Part shown: in pieces, positions 21,548 to 33,638 of the stretch
How positions within the stretch are numbered: the first letter of the stretch is position 1
Layout: each line of letters begins with the position of its first letter
Origin: Rhabditophanes sp. KR3021
Taxonomy: Eukaryota; Nematoda; Chromadorea; Rhabditida; Alloionematidae
DNA length: 64,000 bases
Assembly (NCBI GenBank): GCA_963281155.1
Contig: CAUJLY010000004.1
Coordinates: 1,178,001-1,242,000, forward strand
Reading direction: 5' to 3'
Made by a program: the position numbers and the translations under genes
The notes under the pieces: generated by a model
Database searches by the model: none
What the model was told of the DNA's origin: nothing
Seen by the model: only the letters and a program-made list of their open reading frames with translations

Positions 21548-23089
21548 CAAAAAAAACTACTTGTTAAGATACAATTGTCAAATAAGTTAAATAAAATTAC
21601 AGGAAATACTAATATTAATAAAAGTTATTTTAATCATTGTATTAAACCCGCAAATTACTATTTTGGTCTGTATTTTATGTCGAAAAATGTTTGAACAATA
21701 TCAAGAAAATTTAGATTTACAACGGAAAAATTGATTCGTTTAAAATAAAGCAGATCACCATGAAAAATAATGCTTATAAATTATGTAACTGTTTGGCTTA
21801 TTCTATTGATGGTATGAAATATAATTTATCTAATTAGTAGCAGAAATTCCTGATTTGAAGAAATAATCATTATTATAAACTTTTATAATTGATACACTAA
21901 TTTCGCATGGTTACAAAAATATGCCTTCCATAAATTTGTCAAACGTTAGCATCCATTATTCCGCATCAAATACATTCAAATATTTTATTAAAGTACATAA
22001 CCATTGTACAATTACACAGTTAATGACTATTTAAGAGCAATTTGTACAATTTGTAGACTATATTTTTTTAATTTATTGATGACCTTCGGTATTCTTTCCT
22101 ATAAAAAATAAAGTCTACATTTTCCAAAATGAACGATGATTTGACCCTCTTGATTAACAGATATCGGTCCATATTTAATGTTTGTCAAAAATCAGCAATT
22201 AATCCCATGCCCTTAAACGATTACGTAATATTATTACTTGATTTTATAATCCGATTGATCATCGCCAGTTTTTTACTTTATTTTAATAGAGCAAATTTGT
22301 TCATGACTCACTCTTCTTTTTAGGAATTGCTGCTGTTCCAGTCGACTAATCAATCCTGTTGGCCAATAAATATTAAGGAACATTTTAAATGATAACCGTC
22401 AATCGCGAGTGAACAGTCAAATAAATGATCGTTTGACGAAGTTTATAAATTTGAATCTTTTAATAGTATTATTTGTGATTCATAAACATATAGTTAGTTA
22501 TCCCTCGCTTGATAATTACTAATAAATTGGACACATACTTATGACTCCTTGATACGGAATTTATTTTTACCTACACTAATCTGTCCCAAAATAACTAAAT
22601 AAATTTATTAATGAGTAACAAAAAAACAACTAAAATGATTCCCTTTAAGTTCATTGAAATTCAACTTCCTCATCAACATAAATATGATCAGCATCATCTA
22701 TATTTACACTCATTAAGTACAACGCAAATCAAGTTAACCTTGAAATAACTTCATAATCCTCCGTCCTCAAACTTTGAGTTTATGTATATACTTTCATCTT
22801 GATTTATTTTAATAATCAAGTAAATTTGCCAATCTATCTTTTTTATGTTTAATTTAAAACACTTTTAATCTCTCCAATGCAGTTACTTTTACTATTGTTA
22901 AATATATATTTAATTCGCAGAACATATATTTATTTTAACTCTAAAAATAATACTCTATGTACTCATGATTATTGTAACAATGTCTGTTGATATGCAATTA
23001 TTCGGTCACCAAAATTTATTTAAAAGTTTCTCGACAAACATATGTTTATCTAAATATGTTTATAAATATATTTACATGCGAATTAAAAA
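21548..23089. other. intergenic, nothing recognised
   Basis: A 64-aa ORF at 22129-22323 has one hydrophobic stretch but no splice context or family likeness, so it is not called. No RNA gene or repeat was recognised. Confidence 0.55.
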
Positions 23090-24094
23090 TCATGTTAATA
23101 CAGGTGAAATCTTATTCCATATAATTGTTTTAATATTCATATGAGGTCTTGTTGAAGGGGCATTTCTCTTCAGACCAATTATTCGCGGTCGATAATAAAC
23201 AAAATAGTAAACCGAAAAAGGATTAATCACAAAATAAGTTGCACAAAACAACATACAATTGTCACCAATTTGAAAAAGCATCGATGGACAGTAATTTTCC
23301 TCTGTACAAAAAAATATTGTGCACATAACTGTGAAGAACGGAACAAATACAATTATAGTTGGAAAGAATATGATAAAATTAAGTTGATTTTTAATGGCCA
23401 CAATCCTTTGTTTTGTAATCGACACACTTTGCTTTTCTTTTAAAGCTAGGGCAGTGTTAAGTTCATACTTTCTAATTAATAAATAAATAAACATCATTGA
23501 CAAGCACGTTAGGTGAATCACTACAATCAGAATTAAAATGTTGGTTTTGGAGCCACAATATGCTATTGCAAAATATGAATCATTGTTATAATAATCCAAA
23601 ATATTATTTTTACCGAAAAAAGTTTCCTCAATTTCATCACGATCCAGAAGGATTTGAGACCACAGTGGAAAAAATGGAATCATGACGAAGGTAATGTAGA
23701 GAGAAAGTGCTATTTTATCGGGATAAATGAAATCAAACGTTTTAACTCCTCTGACAAATACATTATGCCTGACTATATAGGAGATTAAAATGGCAACTGT
23801 AACAGCTTGAGTAGATAATAATCCAGCTCCAACTGCGAGATTCGAAACGACTGGTCCCAAGAACTTGACAGGCCCATAAATAATAATAACACAAGTTGGA
23901 AATATTGGCTTTGGCATGGACAAAATTCCATAAAAGAAAACGATGCTGGCATCCAATATTCTCATCCATTTTACCACAATCAAAAAATCATTCTTTGATG
24001 GTGGAGGCTTCCAATGAATGTAAGAAAAGCAAAAAATATTCATCACAAAGCCTAGCCAAGTTTCAGCCATACCTACGTATCCATACATATCCAT
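23090..24094 (-). CDS. serpentine (7TM) chemoreceptor-like receptor, single exon
   Basis: The 334-residue single ORF contains seven hydrophobic segments, from AETWLGFVMNIFCFSYI at the N-terminus through ILILIVVIHLTCLSMMFIYLLI (TM5) and LNFIIFFPTIIVFVPFFTVMCTIFF (TM6) to MLFCATYFVINPFSVYYFVYY (TM7), ending in a basic tail. The NPFSVYYFVYYRPRI end of TM7 is typical of nematode chemoreceptors of the Str-like group. No intron interrupts it, unlike the other two receptors in the window. Confidence 0.72.
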   Translation of the reverse strand: MDMYGYVGMAETWLGFVMNIFCFSYIHWKPPPSKNDFLIVVKWMRILDASIVFFYGILSMPKPIFPTCVIIIYGPVKFLGPVVSNLAVGAGLLSTQAVTVAILISYIVRHNVFVRGVKTFDFIYPDKIALSLYITFVMIPFFPLWSQILLDRDEIEETFFGKNNILDYYNNDSYFAIAYCGSKTNILILIVVIHLTCLSMMFIYLLIRKYELNTALALKEKQSVSITKQRIVAIKNQLNFIIFFPTIIVFVPFFTVMCTIFFCTEENYCPSMLFQIGDNCMLFCATYFVINPFSVYYFVYYRPRIIGLKRNAPSTRPHMNIKTIIWNKISPVLT

Positions 24095-26768
24095 CTATAG
24101 ACATTAAAAATTGAGTCCTCCAAATTAAATGTGTTTTCAACTAAGCACTACGAAAAGATTGTACCTATTATGAATATTCGTAGTTGCAGGTGAGGCTTGC
24201 CTCTACCTATTTACCCATTCCAGATGGGTACTCTCAGAACAATTAATATAAAATTCAACAACCTCTGACAAAACATCTTGTTGTCGTATTTTGTAATTAA
24301 CAACAATAGATGCAAATAAGGGTGAACTTTCAATTAGATTTAACGTAAAAAAGTTCGATGCTATGCATTAATTGTACAGATACCAAAAAATTACCATGCA
24401 CACACACATTTATCATTTTCAGTGAAATTTGACTAATAAAATGTATTGAAGCATTGTATGATTGAAACATAATAAATAATATACTAGTGCTTATTCAACA
24501 AATACGAAATTGATGCGATCAAAGGTTTTGTGTCGTCTGTTTCAAGGTATCTACATGGAGCTCAAACTTTATACAAAGGTATTTAAGTAGACGAATACGT
24601 GGATTCGTCCAGTTTGTTACACTTTTTAATGCTCTTTCAAATGAGTATAACTTTGAGTATATCAACCTTTGATTTCCCCTCATTTTTTGAGAATTAAATT
24701 TGGTTTCTTTTTTGGATATAGTCTCCTCAGAGCCATCGGTCTTGTAGGAAGGGCTGAAAAAAATTATTTACATTATACTTTTTCATACCAAATGCAATGA
24801 TCAAAAACCTGGCCCCCTTCAAAAGCCCCATACATTTTTTTGGGAAACACGGTCATTTTTACTGATTCGACTCCTGCTCCTCAAAATATTGTTAAAATAA
24901 AAATATGTTTCCCTCCTAATTTTTGATGCCCGTTCGAATGAGTACCATGACGTCGTCATACGTCAATTTTTAAGTTTTGACCTTTACTTCACCTATAGAC
25001 CCCAAAACTGTTATTTCGGACAAATAAAAAAGTTGGTACCATTGTGATTTGACAAACGCATTGAAAAGTTGAAAAATTGGTCGTATATTTACTTGCAATA
25101 AATGAAATTCTTTTTTGTCTTTGCAAATAAATGTATAAATAAGATGTTGATAGATGTTCTTGATGTGTTTCAAAAATCATCTTCTATAGTCAACAAGATT
25201 AATCAATTAAAATTGTTTGTCAAAAAAAGTCAGTGATCCAATTTTTCGTAATACCTTGCTTTTATTTCTGTTAGTAAAGCATCTACGACAACAAAAAAAA
25301 AGAAAGTAAAAGCTTCTAAACTACTTTGATCGTTTAAAGGGTAGGTGGATGTTTACAACCTTCTAAGCAGGCAACCATTTCGATGTTATCAAACATGATA
25401 TCTTTAAAACTTATTTTTTTTAATTTTGATAAAAGCTTAATCTTTGACAAAAGGAGAGAAGCTTCTAAACAGGGTTTTTTCTAAATACATTTAATAGTCA
25501 TCATCCTCTATAAATTGTCACTTAATTCAACTTGAATTGCATATTAAAGCTTTTCCTTCAAATTGCCATTACATTAATCAAATAAATATCTATCATTACG
25601 TATGTTCTAAATATTTATTGTCATGATCTCCAAAACACATCTAAATTTTAATGCACCTAGCATGTATTGTCTGTGGGGTGGATTAACATGTACTTGATGG
25701 ATGAAAGAGGAGATACGCAAATGGAAAGATTATCATTTTTTGATAATCACACCATACTTCATCTCTCTTTCCATTAACTCAGACAAAATAAAACCGAAGA
25801 ATAGAGCCTCCTACAACTCTTCCATTTTAGTTAATTGCTTCCCATTTTGAAGCACACCAGTTTTGGATTTCAATTTTTTGTGATATTTCGATATCATTTA
25901 ATTATTATTGTACAAATTTAACTGTTATCTGTATCTATTTCAATTATCTCGTCCATCATACCAGACGCATCACCTACTTAACAATCATTTTTTAAAAGTT
26001 CTTTTTTACCTATTATTTTGTTTCATAATAGCAACAACTTTTTAACATAATAATAGGCAGATCGAAATTGATATTTCCTATTTGTTGGTGTTAGGTTATT
26101 ATCACAAAACTCTTGACTAATATTTCAATAATATTTTCCCTATTTAGGCTGTATCAATTCTTGTTATTAAATCAAAAACTTTTACTTTAACACTTTTAAA
26201 TGTATTCATTTTTGATATTGCAAAAACAGAATGATAATAAGAAAACGAGTTTCTTTGTCTACAAACGGTTATTTGTCTTGACGTTCATCAATTAGGAATC
26301 ATCTTCGAGTGCATTAACCTCTGCCGTTAAGTAAATATAGAAGTCTAGAACAATATAAACTGAAACTCGTTTCATAATCTATTTTTGTTTGTTTTTTCGT
26401 CTTAAATACAATACATAGGAATCAAACCTACGCTTTCTTATCAAACTTTATTCACACCTTTCACTTCCCCAAACCTGTTACAAGTCTTAACTTTCACCGA
26501 CAAAAGGAGGAAGCAAACTTTAACCCCTTAACTTTGCATAATGTCTCCATTTTATTGTATGCCCTCGTAATTACCTTTTTTAAGCTTCCATCTTGATCTC
26601 TACTACACACCACCTTCTTATTGTTTAGCAACCAAAAAAGAGTACATTGTTGTAAATGAATTCTTTGCGTATAAATAGCTCCCTCCAACGAAGATTTATT
26701 GTCATTTTATAGGAAGTGTTTAAACTTTGACATATTACCACTAATTTATAACACCTACCAACTAAAAG
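24095..26768. other. intergenic, 2.7 kb without a supported gene
   Basis: No coherent coding sequence was found. The palindromic core TGACGTCGTCA occurs near 24950 and poly-A/T runs are common. Short ORFs at 24970-25180 and 26494-26688 are not protein-like. Confidence 0.55.
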
Positions 26769-29152
26769 ATGGCTCGAGGAATTGGTGATTCTAATCTTGA
26801 AGCTACCAGGGGATCTTCACGATCCGAAAGTTTTAATGAAAAACAAAAGATGACGTAAGTGGACAAATTTAATTTAACACCATATATCTGTTGTATACAA
26901 CATTTAATTTAAAAAGATATGTGTCATATACAACACATAAATAAATATAAACAAATAAATACAGATATCTCCCTTTCTCTTTCTCGACAGTCTTATTCAC
27001 ACACGTGTACCAGAGTAATTGTCTTAATTTTTTGATATGGTTCGCATAAGATATAATCGATATGATGAACAGCCTATTGCCTTGATTCCTACTAAGGGTA
27101 CTTCTTTTATTAAGCTTAAAAAATATATTTTTAGAAACAGGTATATATTTAAGTATGGTTGTTAATATGGTTGTCTTTTTAGATGTTTCAAATGGATTGC
27201 ATTAGTAGCAACTGTTTTTGCCATATTATTTGCATTAGCGACGATAGCTTTGGCTATAGTGGTTGGAATCAAGGTCAATGAAGACAAAGATGGGAACAAG
27301 GATAATATTCATTTTACTTTGAGGGATCAGCTAGCTTTAAATATGAGTGATGACCCTCATGTTCAGACCTCAACAACTACACCTCCTAAACCTTTGACAG
27401 CGGAAGAAAAGAGAAAACTGGATTGGCCAAATGCTTCGGGAAGTTTATATGCTCATTTTAAAAAAGCATCCATTGCAACTGACCATGGTTTGTGTTCCGA
27501 AATTGGACGTGATGTCATGCTAGAAGGAGGAAATTCAATTGACGCTACAATTGCTTCTTATCTTTGTATCGGCACAGTTAATCCACAATCTTCTGGTATC
27601 GGAGGGGGCTTCTTAATGACTTTTTATAATGCTACTTCCAAAAAGTGCATTGCCATAGATGCGAGAGAAACTGCACCTGCTTCAGCCACAGAAGATATGT
27701 TCGTTTCAAATCCAATTGACTCATTGGTCGGGTGGAAATCTATTGCCGTTCCGGGAGAGATTCATGGATATTGGACTATTTTTAAGAAGTTTGGTAGTGG
27801 AAAGGTAACTTGGAAACGGCTCTTTGAACCTTCCATTCATCTAGCAAGGGAAGGTTTCCCTGTTTCATCCAATTTAGCTGAGAACCTAGTGAGAAAAGAA
27901 AAGGAAATCATGGCTGACGATGATATGAAAAAGTTGTTTGCTAGCAAAATTACCGGGCGTGTTTATGAGGAAGGAGATATTATAAAAAGAGTTGCCTTGT
28001 CATCGACGTATCAATCTCTTGCTGATTCAGAAGATCCAGTCGAACTTTTCTATAGAGGTGGCATCGCTCAGACCATTGCAACCGAAATAGGAGAAAACAG
28101 AGGTTTGGTTAATTTGGATGATTTGAAAAACTTTACCACTAAGATTTACGACTCACCTATTGAAATTGATTTGGAGTTGGGTGGAAGTGCAGGTAAAGGA
28201 TTGAGGGCTTGTGGTCCTCCACCACCCTCTTCTTTCGCAATCACTCAATCTATCATCATGATCATGTCTAAGTTTTATAATGGAGAGGCAAAAGTTGATT
28301 TAGACGATCCTCTAGTCTACCACAGACTAATTGAAGCCGAAAAGTTTGCATATGCCCAAAGAACCAAACTCGGAGACTACAATTTCGTTGAATCAGCTCG
28401 AAGTCTAGTTAAAAACATGACCAACCCAGATTACGCTGCTCATATTGCTAAATTAATTACTGATAAAGCCATGCCACAGGATTATTACACTTCAGATATG
28501 AGTAGTCAAGTTCCTGATCATGGGACCAGTCATATTGCAGCGATTGATGTGGATGGCAATGCTGTTTCTTGTACTTCTACTATTAATCAGTTGTTTGGAT
28601 CTATTAGAGTTTCTCCTACTCTTGGCATCATTTGGAATGACCAGATGGACGATTTTTCGAGTCCGGTACGTTTAATTATGTGTTTTGTTAGTAATCCAAT
28701 AATATTAGGGGCTTAGCAACGGCTTTGGATTTGCACCATCCCCTTCCAACTTCATAGCACCTGGTAAGAAACCAATGAGTTCAATGTCTCCCATGATAAT
28801 TTATAACAAAGAAAATGGGAAAGTACGAATGTCTGTTGGTGCGTCCGGAGGTAGCTTCATTATTAGTGCAACAGCGCAAACTGTCATCAGAACTTTACTA
28901 TTTAATCAAACAGTCAAGGAAGCAGTAGACAGCCCTAGAATACACAATCAGTTCCTTCCTCACACCACAGACTACGAAAATAATGTGCCCAAAGAAATAA
29001 TTGAGGCATTGGTTTCCAAGTACGGCCAAAATATGACGGCCATTGAAAGGCAAAAATCCGTGGTGCAAGTTCTCGAAGTCAAGGATGACGATTACATTTA
29101 TGGGAATTCCGACTTCAGGAGAGCTACCGCAACCTATCCTGCTGGTTTCTAG
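26769..29152 (+). CDS. gamma-glutamyltransferase (type II membrane protein), three exons
   Basis: Exons 26769-26854, 27183-28665 and 28709-29152 join in phases 2 and 0 to give 670 residues. A short cytosolic N-terminus is followed by one membrane anchor (LVATVFAILFALATIALAIVV), then the gamma-glutamyltranspeptidase fold: SGIGGGFLMTFY, ARETAPA, and the autocleavage/catalytic Thr in HGTSHIAAID near residue 476. The small subunit follows, with PMSSMSPMI and GASGGSFI (oxyanion and substrate loops). The enzyme cleaves extracellular glutathione and gamma-glutamyl conjugates. An alternative first exon at 27037-27140 joins exon 2 in the same phase. Confidence 0.9.
27037..27140 (+). other. probable alternative first exon of the gamma-glutamyltransferase gene
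   Basis: An ATG at 27037 opens 104 bases without a stop (MVRIRYNRYDEQPIALIPTK, then a basic stretch) and ends at AACAG/GTATAT in phase 2, exactly the phase needed to enter the exon at 27183. It lies in the intron between the first coding exon and that exon. Use would change only the cytosolic N-terminus of the enzyme. Confidence 0.55.
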
Positions 29153-29575
29153 TATATATTTTTTATTCGAAAAAATCCATGATCTTTAAATGACCATCCT
29201 CCTGTTAGTGACCAAAAAGTCAACAAAACCCCTCTTTTTTCTTTATAATTAATTCTTCCTCTGAGTGTATAAATAAAATTATTAATATTTTTTAATGTCA
29301 ACAAAAGTAATTTGAAATAAATGTAGTTTGCAATGTAATTAAATACACCAGATGATGGATCAAGGTCTACAAAGGTGTTGCGAGAGACAAATGATCTGCA
29401 CAAATCCGCATAAAGGATTAATATCTACTGCATACTACTTATTGTTTAAATTAAAAAGAAGTGTTGTCCTCTTAACCTCAAATGGGGAGCGAGGCGTAAT
29501 TTTGAGGAAATGGTTGGCGAGATGACACGGACTATTTAATAAGTTGGAAAGGAAAGTTTTTGTTTTCAGATACTT
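29153..29575. other. spacer between gamma-glutamyltransferase and ZP-like genes
   Basis: No coding sequence recognised. A T-rich acceptor (TGTTTTCAG) ends at about 29569, six bases before the next ATG, and looks like a trans-splice site. Confidence 0.6.
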
Positions 29576-30121
29576 ATGAGTGGTCTTCTTTTTGTGGCTT
29601 TTTTCATTTTGGTAATTAAATTGGAGGCTATGCCTACGTCGATGTTGAATGGGACGGCTGTTGAGTCGGCTAATTGTAAAATTACTGTCCATTCTGAGTC
29701 GCTGTATGGACCACCAACTTTGAGTAAGTTTTACTTTAAGTTCATTCATTTTACTTTAAATCATTCATTTTACTTTAAATCATTCATTTACTTTAAATTC
29801 ATTTCAGCTGCCCAACTTCAATCCCACCTTTATTATTCAATTTCATGCGAACCCATTGCAAGCCATTGTTTAAAAGTTTCACACTGCTACTTAGCTTCCA
29901 AAGGCATATCTCCTTACACAATAATAGATAAAAACGGCTGTTCAAACGAACTCGACTTATTCAGCGACATAACTTACCTAAACGACCACCATGCCATCAT
30001 CAACAATCCTGTTCCTGTCAAATTCCGAGATGCCGGAGACTCGATGATGTCTCTAACTTGTGACACAGTCATGCGTTTCAAAGAACGCAATGGAACTTGT
30101 ATTAGAATTGAATGTAGATGA
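29576..30121 (+). CDS. small secreted protein resembling the C-terminal half of a ZP domain
   Basis: Exons 29576-29723 and 29808-30121 join in phase 1 (ACTTTG A/CT) and give 153 residues. A signal peptide (LLFVAFFILVIKLEAMP) is followed by CKITVHSESLYGP, YYSISCEP, VSHCYLAS and IIDKNGCSNE, then KFRDAGDSMMSLTCDTVMRF and a final GTCIRIECR. The spacing of cysteines around V-x-C and IDKNGC is that of the ZP-C subdomain found in cuticlins and other nematode ZP proteins. It lacks ZP-N, a furin site and a membrane anchor, so it is much shorter than usual ZP proteins. The intron carries a tandem repeat. Confidence 0.55.
   Translation: MSGLLFVAFFILVIKLEAMPTSMLNGTAVESANCKITVHSESLYGPPTLSKFYFKFIHFTLNHSFYFKSFIYFKFISAAQLQSHLYYSISCEPIASHCLKVSHCYLASKGISPYTIIDKNGCSNELDLFSDITYLNDHHAIINNPVPVKFRDAGDSMMSLTCDTVMRFKERNGTCIRIECR
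29741..29800 (+). repeat. tandem repeat in the intron of the ZP-like gene
   Basis: About three copies of the unit TTCATTCATTTTACTTTAAA fill most of the 84-base intron; the unit length is about 20 bases with small variation. Confidence 0.7.
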
Positions 30122-30226
30122 ACAAAGTAATGGACAAAACTTTATTTAATATAAAAGACTTTATTTGATAAAATATATAAACGTAATTTTCTTTGATTCT
30201 TTAATAGCCAATTTTTTGAACTTCAT

Positions 30227-31369
30227 TTACCAATCATCACCACCTCCGAAATCGTCTCCACCGCTGAAATCATCATTTCCACCAGAATAGTCATTGTAGT
30301 CATCGTTAGTTCCTCCATAATAATCGTTGTTGTCATTGTAGGTAGTAGTGTCTTCAATGGCCGCGGGAGTATTATTAGAAGGAGTTGACGTCGTTCCTCC
30401 AGTACTGTCTGAATTATTGTAATAATTGTTAATGGTGGTCGTGTCATTGTCTGAATAGTAAGAAGATTGTGGCATTCCACCCCCACCATAACCACTTCCA
30501 CCTCCAAAGCCTCCAAAACCATAGTTGGAATGCCCACCAAACATGGAACCTAATCCATGTGAAAGTAAAGAACCGGCTAACAAGCCAGTTCCAGCTCCGA
30601 GAGCAGCTCCACCAAAGGCAGATCCAAAGCCGCTTCCGCCTGATCTGGATTGGCCTCGGTTGTCATAGCCTTGATTGTAGCCACCTTGATTATATCCCCC
30701 ACCACCTTGGTAGCCTCTGTCCATGATGATTACATTTGGTTGAGGATATTGGGGTTGGTTGTTGTAAGATGGTTGTGGGTGTTGGTAAGGTTGTGGTTGT
30801 TGGTAAGGTTGTGGTTGTTGGTAAGACTGCTGAGGTGGGTAAGCGGGAGGATATGCGGCAGTATTATTAGGAGCAAATCCAACAAGTGGACGAACTGGTG
30901 GTGGGCCACTTGGATATTGCGGTGGTGGATAATAGCCACCACTTCCAACTGGTTGTTGCTGCTGTGGCATGGGTGGAGCTGTTGGTTGTTGAGTTGCTCC
31001 ATTGCTAGGCAAAGTCTTTGCGATTTCACTAAACCACTGCTCCATTTCCGAATCTGAATTAAACATAATCCAGTGAACGGTCTCGCACTGAGCATCCATT
31101 CCGATTCCGACTAAATGGTGGATAGTGGTTCCTTTCGGGATTTCAGGACGTCTTTTTGGCATGCGATCTGTTACGGGACCAACGCAAATGTATGGGACGA
31201 CGTTTCTCAGCAAAATTGACGTATTTGGACGGGCATCCTTCCTATCGTCAAAAATGTCCAAAGTTGAATCTGAATATAGGATAGCGAAATTGTCTTTCCA
31301 TTTGTTGGAAAGGAAACCGTTTTTGTACCTTTTGAGATAACCTTCCTTTAATTTTCTGCGGTCAGCCAT
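30227..31369 (-). CDS. PH-domain protein with a long Gln/Pro/Gly/Asn-rich tail
   Basis: The 380-residue single-exon ORF starts MADRRKLKEGYLKRY and forms a PH-like domain to about residue 120 (KNGFLSNKWKDNFAILYSD... ending WIMFNSDSEMEQWFSEIAK with the conserved Trp of the last helix). Residues 125-230 are Pro/Gln-rich with repeated QPYQQPQPYQ units. Next comes a Gly-rich segment with a glycine-zipper-like AALGAGTGLLAGSLL, and the end is Asp/Gly/Asn-rich. A PH domain suggests binding to phosphoinositides or proteins at membranes; the tail is of low complexity and may self-associate. I do not recognise a named orthologue. Confidence 0.78.
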   Translation of the reverse strand: MADRRKLKEGYLKRYKNGFLSNKWKDNFAILYSDSTLDIFDDRKDARPNTSILLRNVVPYICVGPVTDRMPKRRPEIPKGTTIHHLVGIGMDAQCETVHWIMFNSDSEMEQWFSEIAKTLPSNGATQQPTAPPMPQQQQPVGSGGYYPPPQYPSGPPPVRPLVGFAPNNTAAYPPAYPPQQSYQQPQPYQQPQPYQHPQPSYNNQPQYPQPNVIIMDRGYQGGGGYNQGGYNQGYDNRGQSRSGGSGFGSAFGGAALGAGTGLLAGSLLSHGLGSMFGGHSNYGFGGFGGGSGYGGGGMPQSSYYSDNDTTTINNYYNNSDSTGGTTSTPSNNTPAAIEDTTTYNDNNDYYGGTNDDYNDYSGGNDDFSGGDDFGGGDDW

Positions 31370-31933
31370 TAGTATTCTGAAATAAAATATAAATACGTAA
31401 GCTAACTATCGTAAATATGAAAAATGAAGAAAAGCATTGTTACGACGAATTTATAAGTATAATATTTCATAATACCAGTGTGTAAAAAACAAACTATGGC
31501 AACTAAAAGGGAATTTAAACATGAAACACATTCGATAATGCATATATAGTACGTTAAGTGTAATTATTTAGAGAAAAAGCGAAACTCGAAATGAAAGCGA
31601 GTCGACATAAATAGAATCAAGCTGATAGTAATAAAGTTGCAATGATTAAGAGTCAAAATAATCGTTGCGGCAATTGATTGTAAGCAAAACAAGTATGAGT
31701 CATGTGATGATAGTAGAGAAATTTTGTTTCGTCACATTGTTGTGTAAGAAAGGGTATGTGCTCTATAACAGTGCTTAAAACAAATAATTGCAATCAAAAT
31801 AAATATAGTTAAATAAAATATAAATAGAGTTAATTGAAACGAAATGGTTAAAAATGATTTGATGATATTAAGAATCAACTATGATACATATAAATAATAT
31901 TCAAATTTATTAAAGACTTTTATTCATTCATAA
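31370..31933. other. intergenic, nothing recognised
   Basis: AT-rich spacer upstream of the PH-domain gene and downstream of RFT1; no gene seen. Confidence 0.6.
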
Positions 31934-33638
31934 TTAAGCGGATTTTCGCTTTATAGCTTGGACAAGTTTAGAGGTAATATTGAATTGAGGGAAGTCTTTA
32001 TGTAATATCAAGACAGACACCACTACAAATAAAAGACCTCCGATAGCAATGTGTAATAAGTTAGATTGCAAAGAAATAGTTGATTCTTTTGTGAGAGTCT
32101 AAATTTTAAAATATTGTTATTGTACATACGTACTATTGTTTTGACTTACCAAAAAATAACCTTCTGTTATGAGGAAAGAAACAATTAATGCAGTGCCACT
32201 AGTCAGGCTTGGAACAAAATATAAGATAGAAGGAATAGATTCCCTAAACAGATCTTTGATGTGTTTTAAACTATACACGACTCTCAAGCCCATATTAATA
32301 ATATTAGAAAAGATAAAACCCGTTGACCCAAATTGGTGTGATAAGATAATACTCATAATAACTTGAACTATTGCTACTCCAATCAAATACTGGCTATGCT
32401 TGAATATTTGATTTTTATTCATGGAAGCCATCGATAAACACTCGGTAATCCCATTCAAAGCAGTAACAGACAAGTATACGGCATAACAAGTTAATAGTAA
32501 TGGTCCATTATTTTGAGATAACAAATTACCTCCATATAAATGAACGACGATGGTTGAATAGGCAGGAGCAAAGACAGCAATCACAAAACCAATGGTAATA
32601 GTTGCCTTAGTTAATGTCTTAAAAGTTGTTGTAATTTCATTGATAGCATATGGATTATAATCTTGATACTTGCCTCCTCTGATTACTTTAGTTGAGAAAA
32701 AAACAAAGGCCGACTCTTCGACGGGTGTAAGGATGATGCGAACCACCAAAGATCCTAAACTTTCTATTATATTGTAAATGGCTTGATCCGTTAGTGATAA
32801 GCTGTTTGTGAAAGTCATGATGTAACCAGTTGAATCCGTGATAGATTGTTTTACTAAAGAATTCCCAAACATTGAACAGATGTTTAGCAAATCATCTTTG
32901 CTGCCTAACGATAATTGAGTGTTCGGCAAAATATCTTGCACTTTTAATTTGCCTTCTTCAAATGAATGGCTATTTTTAATCCAAAATTGAACATAACTTA
33001 GCACATACAAAACGGAGCCCAATATTTGAGCTAAACAAAATGCCGTTAAAGGTTCACATGATTCTGTTACAATTAAAGCAAATGCCCCAACCTTCTGAAC
33101 AAACACCATCAATCCTAATGATACTGAGAATTGTTTATTGTTTCCAAATTTGAAAGCAGTAATAGCAATGGGTTCTACCACTGTTTCGATTATTGCTGAA
33201 CCAACAAAACAAACTATCATGGCTCCATAATGCGATTCAAATTTCAAAGGAGGAGGTGATAGTACTTTAAACCAAATAAAGGATAAAACACTTCCCAGGA
33301 CGATTGAAAGTGGTAAGCTAAAGAAATGATACATTTATAAAATTTGTTTGCATTACCTCAACCACATCAAATTTATTAGTTCCTTTGCTGGTTTATTAAC
33401 ACTCAATAAAGTTTTCCTAAATGGTTCCCGGCATAAAAAGGTAATTGTTGCATAGAGCAACGCCAACCTTACATTGATCAAACCTAACAATTCCGGATCA
33501 ACTGTCTTGATGAAGTAAACATTTGTGAGGAATGAAAAGATCCTAGTTAAGAACTGCAAATGTTGTTTTTATATTATTTGTGTGTAAAAGTACCTGTGAG
33601 AGTAAATTAAATACCAAAATACTTGCGAAATTTGACAT
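31934..33638 (-). CDS. RFT1: RFT1 homologue (ER membrane protein in N-glycan lipid-linked oligosaccharide assembly), four exons
   Basis: Exons on the minus strand are 33638-33594, 33553-33357, 33317-32150 and 32098-31934; all junction phases agree and give 524 residues, close to human RFT1. The N-terminus reads SILVFNLLSQ, then the family block DPELLGLINVRLALLYATI and CREPFRK. Many membrane segments follow (MATE-like fold), with the typical IIESLGSLVVRIILTPVEESAFVFF and NGITECLSMASM motifs. RFT1 acts in the ER membrane at the Man5GlcNAc2-dolichol step of N-glycosylation. The short first exon of 15 codons and 35-45 base introns are typical for this genome. Confidence 0.92.

Noticed and set aside
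22129..22323. 64-aa ORF with a membrane-like segment
   Set aside because: Too short, without promoter or splice context; could be chance.
24095..26768. Possible DNA transposon remnant suggested by palindromic and poly-A/T stretches
   Set aside because: No transposase-like coding sequence and no terminal inverted repeats could be recognised.
30469..31095. Several ORFs in other frames over the PH-domain gene tail
   Set aside because: Low-complexity Gln/Pro/Gly codons generate long open frames in all phases; only the PH frame has a domain.
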